Of a DNA stretch of 64,000 nucleotides, positions 48,710 through 58,697 are shown piece by piece. Location: assembly GCF_024599795.1 (NCBI RefSeq), contig NZ_CP102246.1, positions 186,001 to 250,000 of the forward strand, in the 5' to 3' direction. The DNA is from Enterobacter cloacae complex sp. R_G8 (lineage in GTDB: Bacteria; Pseudomonadota; Gammaproteobacteria; Enterobacterales; Enterobacteriaceae). Made by a program: the position numbers and the translations under genes. Position 1 is the stretch's first letter, and every line of letters starts with the position of its first letter. The notes beneath the pieces are model-generated. The model saw only the letters and a list, made by a program, of their open reading frames with translations. It did no database searches and was not told where the DNA came from.

Positions 48710-49584
48710 AAACCGTTCATCAAAAAGCCACGCACCATACTCGCCCGCTCAGGGCATGGCTAAAACTCCTCTGGCACCGTATTGATGAGGACAACATGAC
48801 CACGCTGGCGGGTAACCTCGCCTACGTGTCGTTGCTCTCCCTGGTACCGCTGGTGGCGGTTATTTTTGCGCTTTTTTCCGCCTTTCCGATGTTTGCGGAC
48901 GTCAGCCTGCAACTGCGTCATTTTGTCTTTGCGAATTTTATCCCTGCAACCGGGGATGTTATCCAGAACTACATTGAGCAGTTCGTTGCCAACTCCAGCA
49001 AGATGACGGCTGTGGGGGCGTGCGGCCTTATCGTCACCGCGCTGCTGCTGATGTACTCCATCGACAGTGCGCTTAATACTATCTGGCGGAGCAAAAAAAT
49101 CCGCCCGAAGGTCTACTCCTTTGCTGTTTACTGGATGATTTTAACCCTCGGCCCGTTGCTGGCGGGGGCGAGCCTCGCGATCAGCTCCTATCTGCTTTCG
49201 CTGCGTTGGGCCAGCGATCTCAATGGTGCCATTGATAACGTGTTGCGTATTTTCCCGCTGATTTTATCGTGGCTCTCTTTCTGGCTGCTCTACAGTGTGG
49301 TGCCGACCACGCGCGTGCCGAACCGTGATGCGGTTGTCGGGGCGCTGGTGGCTGCAGTGCTCTTCGAACTGGGTAAGAAGGGGTTTGCCCTTTACATCAC
49401 CATGTTCCCCTCCTATCAGCTGATTTATGGCGTGCTGGCGGTGATCCCCATTTTGTTTGTCTGGGTTTACTGGACCTGGTGTATCGTCTTGCTTGGTGCG
49501 GAAATAACTGTCACTCTCGGCGTATACCGCGAACTTAAAAAAGCAGCAGAAGCTGAAAAACAACAAGAAGCAGACCAACCATGA
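48703..49584 (+). CDS. yihY: YihY/BrkB family inner-membrane protein
   Basis: Multi-pass membrane protein of 293 residues with about six hydrophobic segments and the family signature [21 protein letters not shown] near the N-terminus. It was once called ribonuclease BN, an assignment later shown to belong to another gene. Transport function in this family is unproven. The charged C-terminal tail ([15 protein letters not shown]) is cytoplasmic in type. It overlaps yihX and dtd. Confidence 0.93.
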   Translation: MLKTVHQKATHHTRPLRAWLKLLWHRIDEDNMTTLAGNLAYVSLLSLVPLVAVIFALFSAFPMFADVSLQLRHFVFANFIPATGDVIQNYIEQFVANSSKMTAVGACGLIVTALLLMYSIDSALNTIWRSKKIRPKVYSFAVYWMILTLGPLLAGASLAISSYLLSLRWASDLNGAIDNVLRIFPLILSWLSFWLLYSVVPTTRVPNRDAVVGALVAAVLFELGKKGFALYITMFPSYQLIYGVLAVIPILFVWVYWTWCIVLLGAEITVTLGVYRELKKAAEAEKQQEADQP

Positions 49585-50018
49585 TTGCATTGATACAGCG
49601 CGTAACCCGTGCCAGCGTCACCGTGGAGGGAGAGGTGACGGGTGAAATTGGCCCAGGACTTTTGGTGTTGTTAGGTGTCGAAAAGGATGACGACGAACAA
49701 AAAGCCAACCGCTTGTGTGAGCGCGTGCTGGGCTACCGTATCTTTAGCGATGCGGAAGGCAAGATGAACCTTAACGTCCAGCAATCGGGCGGAAGCGTGC
49801 TGGTGGTTTCTCAGTTCACGCTGGCCGCCGATACCGAACGCGGCATGCGCCCGAGTTTTTCAAAAGGTGCGGCCCCGGATCGGGCAGAAGCGCTTTACGA
49901 CTACTTTGTTGAGCGTTGTCACCAACAGGAAATGAATACGCAAACCGGACGATTTGCTGCAGATATGCAGGTATCGCTGGTGAACGATGGCCCCGTCACA
50001 TTCTGGCTCCAGGTATGA
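49581..50018 (+). CDS. dtd: D-aminoacyl-tRNA deacylase
   Basis: Proofreads by hydrolysing D-aminoacyl-tRNAs and glycyl-tRNA-Ala. It is 145 residues, the family length. Motifs SQFTLAADT (around residues 76-84) and the C-terminal [11 protein letters not shown] carry the active-site Thr and the Gly-cisPro pair. It overlaps yihY at ATGA and fabY at ATGA. Confidence 0.96.
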   Translation: MIALIQRVTRASVTVEGEVTGEIGPGLLVLLGVEKDDDEQKANRLCERVLGYRIFSDAEGKMNLNVQQSGGSVLVVSQFTLAADTERGMRPSFSKGAAPDRAEALYDYFVERCHQQEMNTQTGRFAADMQVSLVNDGPVTFWLQV

Positions 50019-51004
50019 GCCAACTGGCGGCGTGGCCGCGGGTAACAAGAGAGAGTACAGCTATGTATCACCTTCGAGTACCGCAAACGGAAGAAGAGTT
50101 AGAAGCCTATTACCAGTTCCGCTGGGAAATGCTGCGCAAGCCATTACATCAGCCTAAAGGGTCTGAGCGCGACGCCTGGGACGCCATGGCACATCACCAG
50201 ATGGTGATGGACGAAGAGGGTAACCTCGTTGCCGTCGGGCGTCTGTATATTAACGCCGATAACGAAGCCTCTATTCGTTTTATGGCGGTTCATCCCTCCG
50301 TGCAGGATAAAGGGTTAGGCACGCTGATGGCGATGACCCTGGAGTCTGTGGCTCGTCAGGAAGGCGTCAAACGCGTGACCTGTAGCGCCCGCGAAGATGC
50401 CGTTGAGTTCTTCGCTAAACTCGGTTTTGTTAACCAGGGCGAAATTACGACCCCGCAAACCACGCCGATTCGTCACTTTTTGATGATCAAACCCATCGCC
50501 ACGCTGGATGACATTCTCCATCGCGCCGACTGGTGCGGGCAGCTACAGCAAGCCTGGTATCAGCACATCCCTCTGAGTGAAAAGATGGGGGTGCGAATTC
50601 AGCAGTACACCGGGCAAAAATTCATTACCACCATGCCGGAAACCGGCAACCAGAACCCGCACCACACGCTGTTTGCTGGCAGCCTGTTTTCGCTGGCCAC
50701 ACTCACCGGCTGGGGGCTTATCTGGCTGATGCTGCGTGAACGTCACCTTGGCGGCACGATCATCCTGGCAGATGCCCATATTCGCTACAGCGCACCGATA
50801 AGCGGCAAGCCCAGTGCCGTAGCCGATCTCGGTTCCCTGGGCGGCGATCTTGACCGTCTGGCGCGCGGCCGCAAAGCCCGTGTACAGATGCAGGTTGAAC
50901 TCTTTGGCGATGAAACCCCAGGCGCGGTGTTTGAAGGCACCTATATCGTTCTCCCTGCGAAGCCCTTTGGCGCGTATGAAGAGGGCGGGAACGAGGAGGA
51001 ATAA
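50015..51004 (+). CDS. fabY: Acetyltransferase/thioesterase FabY (YiiD)
   Basis: In E. coli this protein supports fatty-acid initiation in the absence of FabH. It is 329 residues from [10 protein letters not shown]. The N-terminal GNAT acetyltransferase domain (about 17-155) has the acetyl-CoA loop [12 protein letters not shown]. The C-terminal hotdog-fold domain (about 170-320) has [16 protein letters not shown]. The start overlaps the dtd stop (ATGA), which decides against a longer upstream frame. It is the last gene of the yihX-yihY-dtd-fabY run. Confidence 0.94.
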   Translation: MSQLAAWPRVTRESTAMYHLRVPQTEEELEAYYQFRWEMLRKPLHQPKGSERDAWDAMAHHQMVMDEEGNLVAVGRLYINADNEASIRFMAVHPSVQDKGLGTLMAMTLESVARQEGVKRVTCSAREDAVEFFAKLGFVNQGEITTPQTTPIRHFLMIKPIATLDDILHRADWCGQLQQAWYQHIPLSEKMGVRIQQYTGQKFITTMPETGNQNPHHTLFAGSLFSLATLTGWGLIWLMLRERHLGGTIILADAHIRYSAPISGKPSAVADLGSLGGDLDRLARGRKARVQMQVELFGDETPGAVFEGTYIVLPAKPFGAYEEGGNEEE

Positions 51005-51016
51005 GGTTCCCCTTTG

Positions 51017-51934
51017 TTATCGCCGGGCGGAGTTGATCCGCCAGGCGATGTCCCGAAGAACGTCTCGCGCCGATGGACTAACGCCGCCAAGCTGGAAGAA
51101 GCCGTGGATGACACCCAGCCAATGCTGAGCCGTGCAAATAACGCCTTGTTCTGTCATATGTTGATAAAGCGCCTGACCCTCGTCGCATAGCGGATCGTAC
51201 TCGGCGGTAATAATGTGTACCGGCGGCAGGCCGTTAAAATCATCCCGCCAGAGTGGACTGGCTTCAGGATGCAGGCGGTCTGTCTCTGCCAGGTACATCT
51301 CATAACCACTCAGCAGCGTATCGCGCGTGATAACGTAGTCCAGGCCATTGAGGGTATAGCTTTCGAAACTCGCCGTGGCATCAAGCATAGGGTAGATAAG
51401 AATGAGCTGCGCCGGGTTCCAGAAGCCTTTAGCCTTGAGCCGCAGCGCCGTTACCAGCGCCAGATGGCCTCCTGCACTGTCTCCACACAGCGTCATCCGG
51501 TTTTTATCCACACCGACTTTTTCTGCATTTTGCCAGACAAGATCCGCCGCTCTCTCTGCGTCGTCATGCGCGGCGGGGAACGTATGCTCCGGTGCGAGCC
51601 TGTACTGAACCGCAATCACCCGACAATGACCGTAGAACGCCAGCTGGCGAAGCTGATTGTCATGGGTTTCAAACCCACCGCTGACAAAACAACCGCCATG
51701 GTAGTAGAGGGCACAGGGTAACGTTTCAGGGCTATTGAGAGGTGAAAATACCCGAAAGGTAAGGCCATCAATGACAAGTGTTTCAACCTGCACGCGGGTT
51801 TCGGTCTCGCCGGAAAGTACGGTGCTGGTTACATATCCGGCTCTTCGGTCATCAATACTCTGCTTTCGCGCGGAAGGTCGGCCTGCAGCGATAAAATCCT
51901 GTACAAGCTTATCAATACCCTTTTCCAGTGCCAT
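51017..51934 (-). CDS. Alpha/beta hydrolase of the hormone-sensitive lipase (HSL) family
   Basis: Predicted carboxylesterase of 305 residues with no signal peptide, so probably cytoplasmic. The oxyanion motif reads HGGC (79-82) where most HSL members have HGGG. The nucleophile is Ser153 in GDSAGG, with Asp247 (EYDPLCDEG) and His277 (VIHGFF) completing the triad. It is convergent with fabY (12 bp) and divergent from the toxin-antitoxin pair. No counterpart exists at this site in E. coli K-12, so it is an accessory gene. Substrate unknown. Confidence 0.85.
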   Translation of the reverse strand: MALEKGIDKLVQDFIAAGRPSARKQSIDDRRAGYVTSTVLSGETETRVQVETLVIDGLTFRVFSPLNSPETLPCALYYHGGCFVSGGFETHDNQLRQLAFYGHCRVIAVQYRLAPEHTFPAAHDDAERAADLVWQNAEKVGVDKNRMTLCGDSAGGHLALVTALRLKAKGFWNPAQLILIYPMLDATASFESYTLNGLDYVITRDTLLSGYEMYLAETDRLHPEASPLWRDDFNGLPPVHIITAEYDPLCDEGQALYQHMTEQGVICTAQHWLGVIHGFFQLGGVSPSARDVLRDIAWRINSARR

Positions 51935-52115
51935 GATGATGTCCTTTTATCTGTATGTATATACAGTTTTATAGCCTGATTTACTGCAGATGAAAACAGC
52001 GAAATCTGAGGATGTGAACGTTATGGAAAGCGGCTCGCAAAATTGATTAATCCCGAAAAAATGCCCTTTAACCCTAAATTGATAAGGTGTATTTTGCCTG
52101 AAAATTAACCGCGGA

Positions 52116-52135
52116 TGATATACTAAGGTGATATA
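52116..52135 (+). promoter_or_regulatory. Direct repeat at the antitoxin promoter, possible operator
   Basis: TGATATA at 52116-52122 and again at 52129-52135, 13 bp apart and just ahead of, or overlapping, the antitoxin start. Ribbon-helix-helix antitoxins usually bind short repeats in their own promoters, so an autoregulatory role is inferred. Confidence 0.4.
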
Positions 52136-52377
52136 TGAGTGTTTTGGCGGAACTGGATATGGGCAGAATACTGATCGATTTATCTGATGATGTGATTCAA
52201 CGGCTGGATAACCTCAAGCAACTGCGAAATCAACCGCGCGCTGAGCTGCTACGGGAAGCGATAGAACTGTATCTCGACCAGCAGAGTTCGTCTGTTATCC
52301 GCGATGCGCTTGGCCTGTGGGGCGACAAGAAAGAGGACGGTCTGGAGTATGAACGTAAGCTGCGTGAGGAATGGTGA
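52135..52377 (+). CDS. Ribbon-helix-helix (CopG/VapB-like) antitoxin
   Basis: 80-residue protein. The segment RILIDLSDDVIQRLDNLKQ followed by RAELLREAIELYLDQQ (about residues 11-49) has the strand-helix-helix pattern of RHH DNA-binding domains. The acidic and basic tail (LWGDKKEDGLEYERKLREEW) would cap the toxin. A second in-frame ATG at 52159 is a possible start. It sits where E. coli carries the CopG-type gene yiiE, and is immediately followed by a PIN-domain toxin gene. Confidence 0.82.
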   Translation: MSVLAELDMGRILIDLSDDVIQRLDNLKQLRNQPRAELLREAIELYLDQQSSSVIRDALGLWGDKKEDGLEYERKLREEW

Positions 52378-52379
52378 TC

Positions 52380-52751
52380 ATGACTAATATGGCCGTGTTT
52401 GATACCAATATCCTCATTGATCTCTTCAACAACCGTGTCGAAGCTGCGGATGCGATTGATCATGCCGCGGCACATCGAGCCATCAGCTTAATTACCTGGA
52501 TGGAAGTGATGGTGGGCGCACGCAGGCATGGACATGAAGCGAAAACGGCAGCCGTGATGGGCGCTTTTGAAATTATCGATGTGTCTCGGGATATTGCGGA
52601 AAGAAGCGTTTTACTGCGTGAAAAACATGGAATGAAACTGCCTGATGCTATCATTCTGGCCACAGCCCAGAGCAGAAAATGTCCGTTGATTTCTCGAAAT
52701 ACGAAAGATTTTGCGGGTATTGATGAGGTCGTTACGCCTTATCAACTGTAG
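52380..52751 (+). CDS. PIN-domain toxin, VapC family
   Basis: Predicted Mg-dependent ribonuclease of 123 residues. The four acidic PIN residues are visible: D8 (VFDTN), E42 (WMEVMVG), D89 (LPDAIILATA) and D110 (NTKDF). The ATG at 52380 was chosen because GAGGA (52366-52370) is correctly spaced for it; an ATG at 52371 has no room for a ribosome-binding site. It begins 2 bp after the antitoxin stop. The target RNA is unknown; many enterobacterial VapC proteins cut initiator tRNA. Confidence 0.85.
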   Translation: MTNMAVFDTNILIDLFNNRVEAADAIDHAAAHRAISLITWMEVMVGARRHGHEAKTAAVMGAFEIIDVSRDIAERSVLLREKHGMKLPDAIILATAQSRKCPLISRNTKDFAGIDEVVTPYQL

Positions 52752-52780
52752 GCCGGGCAAGCTTGCGCCGCCCGGCATTA
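52748..52780. repeat. REP element between vapC and fdhE
   Basis: GCCGGGC (52752-52758) and GCCCGGC (52770-52776) around aagcttgcgcc, overlapping the end of the toxin gene and lying between convergent genes. Confidence 0.75.
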
Positions 52781-52790
52781 ATACAGGAGA

Positions 52791-53720
52791 TTACTCCCCT
52801 TCACCCGGGAACAGGAACGGGTTAATCGAGCTACGGGCAAAGCCCTCCTGCTCCATTTTGGCATCCAGAATCAGCGAGGCGAGATCGTCGGCCACCGCTT
52901 CAACTTTCGGGTCTTTTTCCTGATACAGAATCTTCAGGTACGTGCCGCAGTCGCCGCAGCTTTCGGCTTTCACCGCCGCGTCTTCATTTTCCAGCGACCA
53001 GTAGTTGAGATCGCGGGTCTGCTCGCAGTTGCTGCACTTCACACGCACCACGTGCCACTCGGTTTCACACAGGTTGCAATGCAGGTAGCGCAGGCCCTGA
53101 GTGGTGCCGATTTGTACCATGCTGGAGACCGGCATTGAGCCACACACCGGGCAGAACTGACGTGCTTCACCGTATTCGGCGCGCGCTTTGCCGGGGATCA
53201 GGCTGGCCATTTGTGCCCAGTAGAGCGACAGCGCCGCCCAGATAAACGGCGCTTTATCACTGCTGACCTGCGAGAAATCAGAAGCAAACAGCGCACTTGC
53301 CATCTCTTCCAGTTCCAGATCGGAGGCTTTTTCGAGATTTTCAATCACCGCTAGCGCGGTGCCGCTCATCTCGGGCTTCAGTTCGGCAATCAGCGAATGC
53401 AGCAGTTTGTGCCAGTGCTTATCACGTGGCAGCACATGAATATCCAGCGGCGGTTTGCCCTGCTCACTGGCTTCTTTGATGCGCGCCGTCAGGTCCATTT
53501 GCAGCGGGTGGTCGTACAGCACCACTTCCTGCGCATGGGCAACCAGCGCGGCAAAACGCAGAAAATCGCCCAGCGGGTTGTTCTCTGCCAGCTCGCGCAG
53601 ACGCTCTGCGCGGCGGTTGTAGAGGTTCTTGAGTCTGGGGAATAACAACGGCGGAATATATTCCGCCGTGCGTTTCTCGCTCGACCCCAGCTCATCTTGC
53701 GGGATTATGCGAATACTCAT
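52791..53720 (-). CDS. fdhE: Formate dehydrogenase formation protein FdhE
   Basis: Cytoplasmic rubredoxin-like accessory factor needed for activity of formate dehydrogenases N and O. It is 309 residues. Four CxxC motifs in the C-terminal half bind iron or zinc: [22 protein letters not shown] and CGDCGTYL. Its ATG overlaps the fdoI stop by 4 bp, so it is the last gene of fdoGHI-fdhE. Confidence 0.96.
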   Translation of the reverse strand: MSIRIIPQDELGSSEKRTAEYIPPLLFPRLKNLYNRRAERLRELAENNPLGDFLRFAALVAHAQEVVLYDHPLQMDLTARIKEASEQGKPPLDIHVLPRDKHWHKLLHSLIAELKPEMSGTALAVIENLEKASDLELEEMASALFASDFSQVSSDKAPFIWAALSLYWAQMASLIPGKARAEYGEARQFCPVCGSMPVSSMVQIGTTQGLRYLHCNLCETEWHVVRVKCSNCEQTRDLNYWSLENEDAAVKAESCGDCGTYLKILYQEKDPKVEAVADDLASLILDAKMEQEGFARSSINPFLFPGEGE

Positions 53721-54352
53721 TCAGATGACTTTTCCTGTTTCTGGCGGACTTCACGGTACCAGCGCGGGTGATGTTTCTTCGCCCACGTGCTGGTGACCCA
53801 GCCTTCCACCATCGCGGTAATGGTGCCTTTCACCCAGAGGGCGGCGTAAATATGCACCATGATAACCACAATTAACGCCACTGCGGCAAATGAATGCAGC
53901 ATCAGCGCGAATCGGATCACCGGGATTGAGAAAGCAGGCGCAAAATACGGACGCCAGATGATCACGCCGCTGACCAGCAACAGGACCAGGAAGATAATCG
54001 CCGCCCAGAATACGCACTTCTGGCCGAAGTTATAACGCCCGGTATCACCCACTTCCTCGTTGACGACGATCTTACGAATATTCTTCGCCCAAAAGATATC
54101 ATCCCGATTGATTAGGTTATGGTGCCAGTAACGGAAAAACATGATGATGAACGACGCGAACATGATGACGCCAACAAACGGGTGCAGGATACGCGCCAGC
54201 TGCGGTGTCCCCAGGATTTGCATCAGCCAGTTAAAGGACGGGAAGAAGAAACCCAGCCCGCTTATCGCCGCCAGCATGAAGCAGAAGGCGGTGACCCAGT
54301 GGTTGATGCGTTCCGGCGCGGTGTAGCGCACGATGGTGTCACGTTTTTTCAT
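53717..54352 (-). CDS. fdoI: Formate dehydrogenase-O cytochrome b556 subunit
   Basis: Membrane anchor that carries heme b and passes electrons from FdoH to quinone. It is 211 residues with four hydrophobic helices. Histidines in [22 protein letters not shown] and [22 protein letters not shown] are the likely heme and quinone-site ligands of this family. It overlaps fdoH and fdhE by 4 bp each. Confidence 0.96.
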   Translation of the reverse strand: MKKRDTIVRYTAPERINHWVTAFCFMLAAISGLGFFFPSFNWLMQILGTPQLARILHPFVGVIMFASFIIMFFRYWHHNLINRDDIFWAKNIRKIVVNEEVGDTGRYNFGQKCVFWAAIIFLVLLLVSGVIIWRPYFAPAFSIPVIRFALMLHSFAAVALIVVIMVHIYAALWVKGTITAMVEGWVTSTWAKKHHPRWYREVRQKQEKSSE

Positions 54353-55251
54353 TTGCGCACCTCGTCTTTCTCTTCATGCAGGTTATCGTCTTCCTCTTCC
54401 GCGCGGTTCGGACCGACACCGACGTAATGGAAGATGCTCGCCGCGAAGGTGGCAGCAAAGCCCACCGCCGCCAGCGGTTTCCAGATGCCTTTCCAGAATT
54501 TCACTGTCGCGCTGATTTCCGGGTTCTCCGGCAGGCCGTGATACAGATTCGGTTTGTCGGCATGGTGCAATACGTACATGACGTGCGTACCACCCACACC
54601 GGCCGGATCGTACAAGCCAGCGTTATCGTAACCACGGGTTTTGAGTTCGCCCACGCGTTCGGCCGCCAGCGTTTTCATATCCTCTTTGGAGCCAAAGTGG
54701 ATAGCGCCGGTTGGACAGGTCTTCACGCACGCAGGCTCCTGGCCGACGTTCACGCGGTCAACGCACAGCGTACATTTGTAGACGCGGTTGTCTTCCGGGT
54801 TCAGACGCGGTACGTCGAACGGGCAGCCCGCGATGCAGTAGCCGCAGCCAATGCACTGCTCAGACTGGAAGTCGACGATACCGTTGGCATACTGAATGAT
54901 AGCCCCTTCTGACGGACACGCCTTCAGGCAGCCCGGATCCGCACAGTGCATACAGCCGTCTTTGCGGATAAGCCATTCCAGTTTGTCGTTCTGTTCCACT
55001 TCCGAGAAACGCATCACCGTCCAGGACTTCGCGGTCAGGTCCGCCGGGTTGTCGTACACCCCGACGTTGTGACCCACTTCGTCACGGAGGTCGTTCCACT
55101 CGGAACAGGCCACCTGACAGGCTTTACAGCCGATACAGGTAGTCACGTCGATAAGCTTCGCCACTTCCTGCTGGTGGTCCCGCGCCTGAGGCGCGGGGGT
55201 GAAACCGTTAGTCGCGGAACGACGAATAATGTCCTGAGATTGATAAGCCAT
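54349..55251 (-). CDS. fdoH: Formate dehydrogenase-O iron-sulfur subunit
   Basis: Ferredoxin-like subunit with four [4Fe-4S] clusters. It is 300 residues. Cysteine clusters are [31 protein letters not shown] and CTLCVDRV, with [11 protein letters not shown]-terminal transmembrane helix (about residues 256-278, [20 protein letters not shown]) anchors it on the periplasmic side. It starts 12 bp after the fdoG stop. Confidence 0.97.
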   Translation of the reverse strand: MAYQSQDIIRRSATNGFTPAPQARDHQQEVAKLIDVTTCIGCKACQVACSEWNDLRDEVGHNVGVYDNPADLTAKSWTVMRFSEVEQNDKLEWLIRKDGCMHCADPGCLKACPSEGAIIQYANGIVDFQSEQCIGCGYCIAGCPFDVPRLNPEDNRVYKCTLCVDRVNVGQEPACVKTCPTGAIHFGSKEDMKTLAAERVGELKTRGYDNAGLYDPAGVGGTHVMYVLHHADKPNLYHGLPENPEISATVKFWKGIWKPLAAVGFAATFAASIFHYVGVGPNRAEEEDDNLHEEKDEVRK

Positions 55252-55263
55252 AAGTCGTCTCCG

Positions 55264-58200
55264 TTACACCTTTTCCACATTCACGAGGAAGGCCTTAAAC
55301 TCCGGCGTCTGCGTGTTCGCATCACCGACGAATGGCGTCAGGGTGTTCGCGATAAACCCTTTCTTCGCCACGCCCTCATAACCCCAGTGAATCGGAATAC
55401 CGATGGTATCCACCTGCTGACCGTGAACGTTCAGCGTGCGAATACGCTTGGTCACTACCGCCTTGGCCTTGATATAGCCACGGTTAGAGGAGACCTTCAC
55501 GGTATCGCCATGGGCAATGCCGAGCTTGTTCGCCAGCTTCTCGCCAATCTCCACAAACTGTTCCGGCTGCGCGATGGCGTTAAGCAGCGCGTGCTTGGTC
55601 CAGTAGTGGAAGTGTTCGGTCAGACGGTAAGTGGTGCCCACGTACGGGAACTTGTCCTTTTTACCCAGCGCTTCAAAGTCGCCCTTGAAGATACGGGCTG
55701 CCGGGTTAGAGACCACGTTCGGGTGCAGCGGGTTAGTGCCCAGCGGCGTCTCAAACGGCTCATAGTGTTCCGGGAACGGCCCTTCCGCCATCTTGTCGAT
55801 AGCAAACAGACGTCCCATCCCTTCAGGCTGCATGATAAACGGCCCAACGTCGCTGCCTGGTGCGGCAGTACTGTAGTCCGGAATATCCACGCCGCCCCAT
55901 TTTGCGCCGTCCCATTTCAGCAGCTGACGCTTCGGATCCCACGGGTTGCCCTGCGGGTCTGCAGACGCACGGTTATAGAGAATGCGACGGTTCAGCGGCC
56001 ATGCCCATGCCCAGCCCAGCGTATTGCCGAGGCCCGATGGGTCAGCGTTGTCGCGGTTGGCCATCTGGTTGCCTTTCGGCGTCCAGCTACCGGCGAAGAT
56101 CCAGCAGCCACTTGAGGTGGTGCCGTCATCACGCAGGTGCGCGAAGGTGCTGAGCTGATCGCCTTTCTTCGCCAGCACGGTACCGGTGGCCGGGTCGATA
56201 ACGTCCGCCAGCGCCTTACCGTTGCTCTCCATCGCCACTTCTTCAGGCGCTGGATTTTCTGGCGTCGAGTAGTTCCAGGTCATGTTCAGAACCGGTTCCG
56301 GGTTCGCACCGCCTTCTGCCGCGTACATCTTACGCAGGCGTAAGAAGATACCGGCCAGGATCTCGCCGTCGTTCATGGCGATGCCCGGGGCGTCCGCACC
56401 TTTCCAGTGCCACTGCAGCCAGCGTCCGGAGTTGACGATAGAACCGTTCTCTTCCGCGAAGCAGGTGGATGGCAGACTGAACACTTCGGTCTGAATCTTC
56501 GACGGATCGACGTCGTTCGATTCGCCATGGTTCTGCCAGAAGGTCGAGGTCTCGGTATTGAGCGGGTCAATCGTCACCAGGAACTTCAGTTTCGACAGCG
56601 ACTCAACAACCTTGTTCTTGTTCGGGAACGAGGCCACCGGGTTGAAGCCCTGGCACAGATAGCCGTTCACTTTGCCCTGATGCATCATCTCAAAATATTG
56701 CAGAACGTCGTAACCTTTGTCCCACTTCGGCAGCCAGTCAAAGCCCCAGCTGTTTTCTGCCGTCGCTTTGTCGCCGAAGAAGGCTTTCATCATCGAGACG
56801 AAGAACTTCGGATAGTTGCCCCAGTAGTTCACCTGGCCTTCGAGTAGCGGTTTAGGCGTGCTGGCTGTCAGGTAGGTTTGCAGGTCCGGTTGTTTCTCGC
56901 TTGGCAGGTTCATATAACCCGGCAGGCTTTGAGACAGCAGACCAAGGTCGGTCAGACCCTGAATGTTGGAGTGACCGCGCAGGGCGTTCACGCCGCCGCC
57001 TGCCATCCCCATGTTGCCGAGCAACAGCTGCACCATCGCCATGGTACGAATGTTCTGCGCACCAATGGAGTGTTGCGTCCAGCCGAGGGCATACAGGAAC
57101 GACGCGGTTTTGTCTTTGGCGCTGGTTTCGGCGATAAGCTCGCAGACCTTCAGGAAGTCAGCCTTTGGGGTACCACAGATGTTTTCAACAACGTCCGGCG
57201 TATAGCGGGAAACGTGCTCTTTCAGCAGGTTCCATACGCAGCGCGGGTGTTGCAGGGTGGTGTCGCGCTTCGCAAAGCCTTTCTCGTCCAGCTCGTAGTT
57301 CCAGCTGGTTTTGTCGTACTTGCGTTTTTCGGCGTCGTAACCGCTGAACAGGCCATCTTCGAAGTGGTAATCCTCACGCACGATCAGGCTGGCGTTGGTA
57401 TAGGCTTCGGTGTATTCGCGGTTATATTTTTCGTTGGTCATCAGGTACAGCAATACGCCTGACAGGAAAGTGATGTCAGTACCTGAACGAATAGGGGTGT
57501 AGAAATCCGCCACTGACGCCGTACGCGTAAAGCGGGGATCGATCACAATCAGTTTCGCACCGTTGTGGATTTTGGCTTCCATCGCCCAGCGGAACCCGAC
57601 AGGGTGCGCTTCAGCGGCGTTACCGCCCATCACCACAATGAGGTTGGCGTTCTTGATGTCGACCCAGTGGTTGGTCATCGCACCGCGACCAAATGTTGGA
57701 GCAAGACTTGCTACCGTTGGTCCGTGTCAGACACGCGCCTGGTTGTCGACCGCGAGCATACCGAGTGCGCGCGTGAATTTCTGGGTTAAATAACCGGTTT
57801 CGTTGCTGGAAGCAGAGGCACACAGCATCCCGGTGGAGAGCCAGCGGTTGACCGTGACGCCGTCGGCGTTCTTCTCAACAAAGTTAGCATCGCGGTCTTC
57901 TTTAATCAGTTTAGCGATGCGGTCAAACGCCTCTTCCCAGCTAATTTGCTGCCATTTATCGGAGCCTGGCGCGCGATATTCCGGGAATTTCAGGCGGCTT
58001 TCGGAGTGGATAAAGTCCACCAGACCGGCCCCTTTCGGGCACAGCGCGCCGCGGTTGACCGGGTGGTCCGGGTCGCCTTCGATGTGGAAGATAGACGCTT
58101 TGGCGTTTTTAGCACCGTCGCCGAGGCTATACATTAACAGCCCGCAACCGACAGAGCAGTACGTACAGGTATTACGGGTTTCACGGGTGCGAAGCAGTTT

Positions 58201-58314
58201 ATACTGCCGCGTTTCCGCCAGCGCTACGCCGGGCGCAAAGCCCAGTGCCGCTGCCGTGGTGCCTGCCATACCGCCAGCGCAGATCTTAAAGAACTGCCTT
58301 CTGCTGACCTGCAT
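55264..58314 (-). CDS. fdoG: Formate dehydrogenase-O catalytic subunit, selenoprotein with in-frame UGA
   Basis: Oxidises formate to CO2 at an Mo-bisMGD centre in the periplasm. The full gene is 1016 residues, read through TGA at 57727-57729 as selenocysteine 196 (context DNQARV-Sec-HGPTVASLAP). Without this the frame looks like two genes. A Tat signal with SRRQFFK is at the N-terminus, followed by the [4Fe-4S] cysteines CTYCSVGCG. A bacterial SECIS hairpin lies 11 nt after the UGA. Selenocysteine machinery (selABCD) must exist elsewhere. It diverges from fdhD. Confidence 0.96.
57698..57715 (-). promoter_or_regulatory. SECIS hairpin of fdoG
   Basis: On the mRNA strand, GGTAGCAAGTCTTGCTCC folds into a stem with a bulged U and a small apical GUC-containing loop. 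It starts 11 nt after the UGA codon, the spacing required for SelB binding in bacteria. Confidence 0.82.
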
Positions 58315-58697
58315 GGGTCACTCCTTGTTTCGACATTGCTTACATATGTAGTTTTGACTTCGCGGTTGAATAATGACCGCAAAGGAGAAAAATTTGCGTT
58401 AATCCCTCATTTCTCCGGGGGATATCACCAGAATACCACAATGTCGGTACGCCTGTTCCAATGGCGTTAAAACAAAGTGAACGTATTATCACCGTGTTGA
58501 TTATAAAGTGTGATATCAATCACATTATTAACCCCGCATGTTACAGGGGTGTAGCATGGTGCCGGTTGCACCTCTCCAGAATGAGTAGGTAAACTTGATG
58601 CGGTTGGGTGCTGAAAAGTTGATCCATACTATGCGTAAGGCCTGTGGTTTATGCTGCAATAGCAGGCTCACCTTCGTGGTTGTTCAGGAAAACCGTT
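58315..58697. other. Divergent fdoG-fdhD promoter region
   Basis: 383 bp without a gene. It contains a perfect CRP core at 58509-58524. I saw no clear NarL-type or FNR-type box, although the E. coli fdo operon is expressed both with and without oxygen. Promoters for fdoG (left) and fdhD (right) must lie here. Confidence 0.6.
58509..58524. promoter_or_regulatory. Predicted CRP-binding site
   Basis: TGTGA-TATCAA-TCACA, an exact match to the CRP half-site consensus with 6-bp spacing, flanked by A/T. The centre is 181 bp before fdhD and about 202 bp before fdoG. Confidence 0.7.

Noticed and set aside
57673..57730. fdoG appearing as two separate genes or as a pseudogene broken by a stop
   Set aside because: The stop is TGA at the conserved selenocysteine position and is followed by a SECIS hairpin, so it is one selenoprotein gene.
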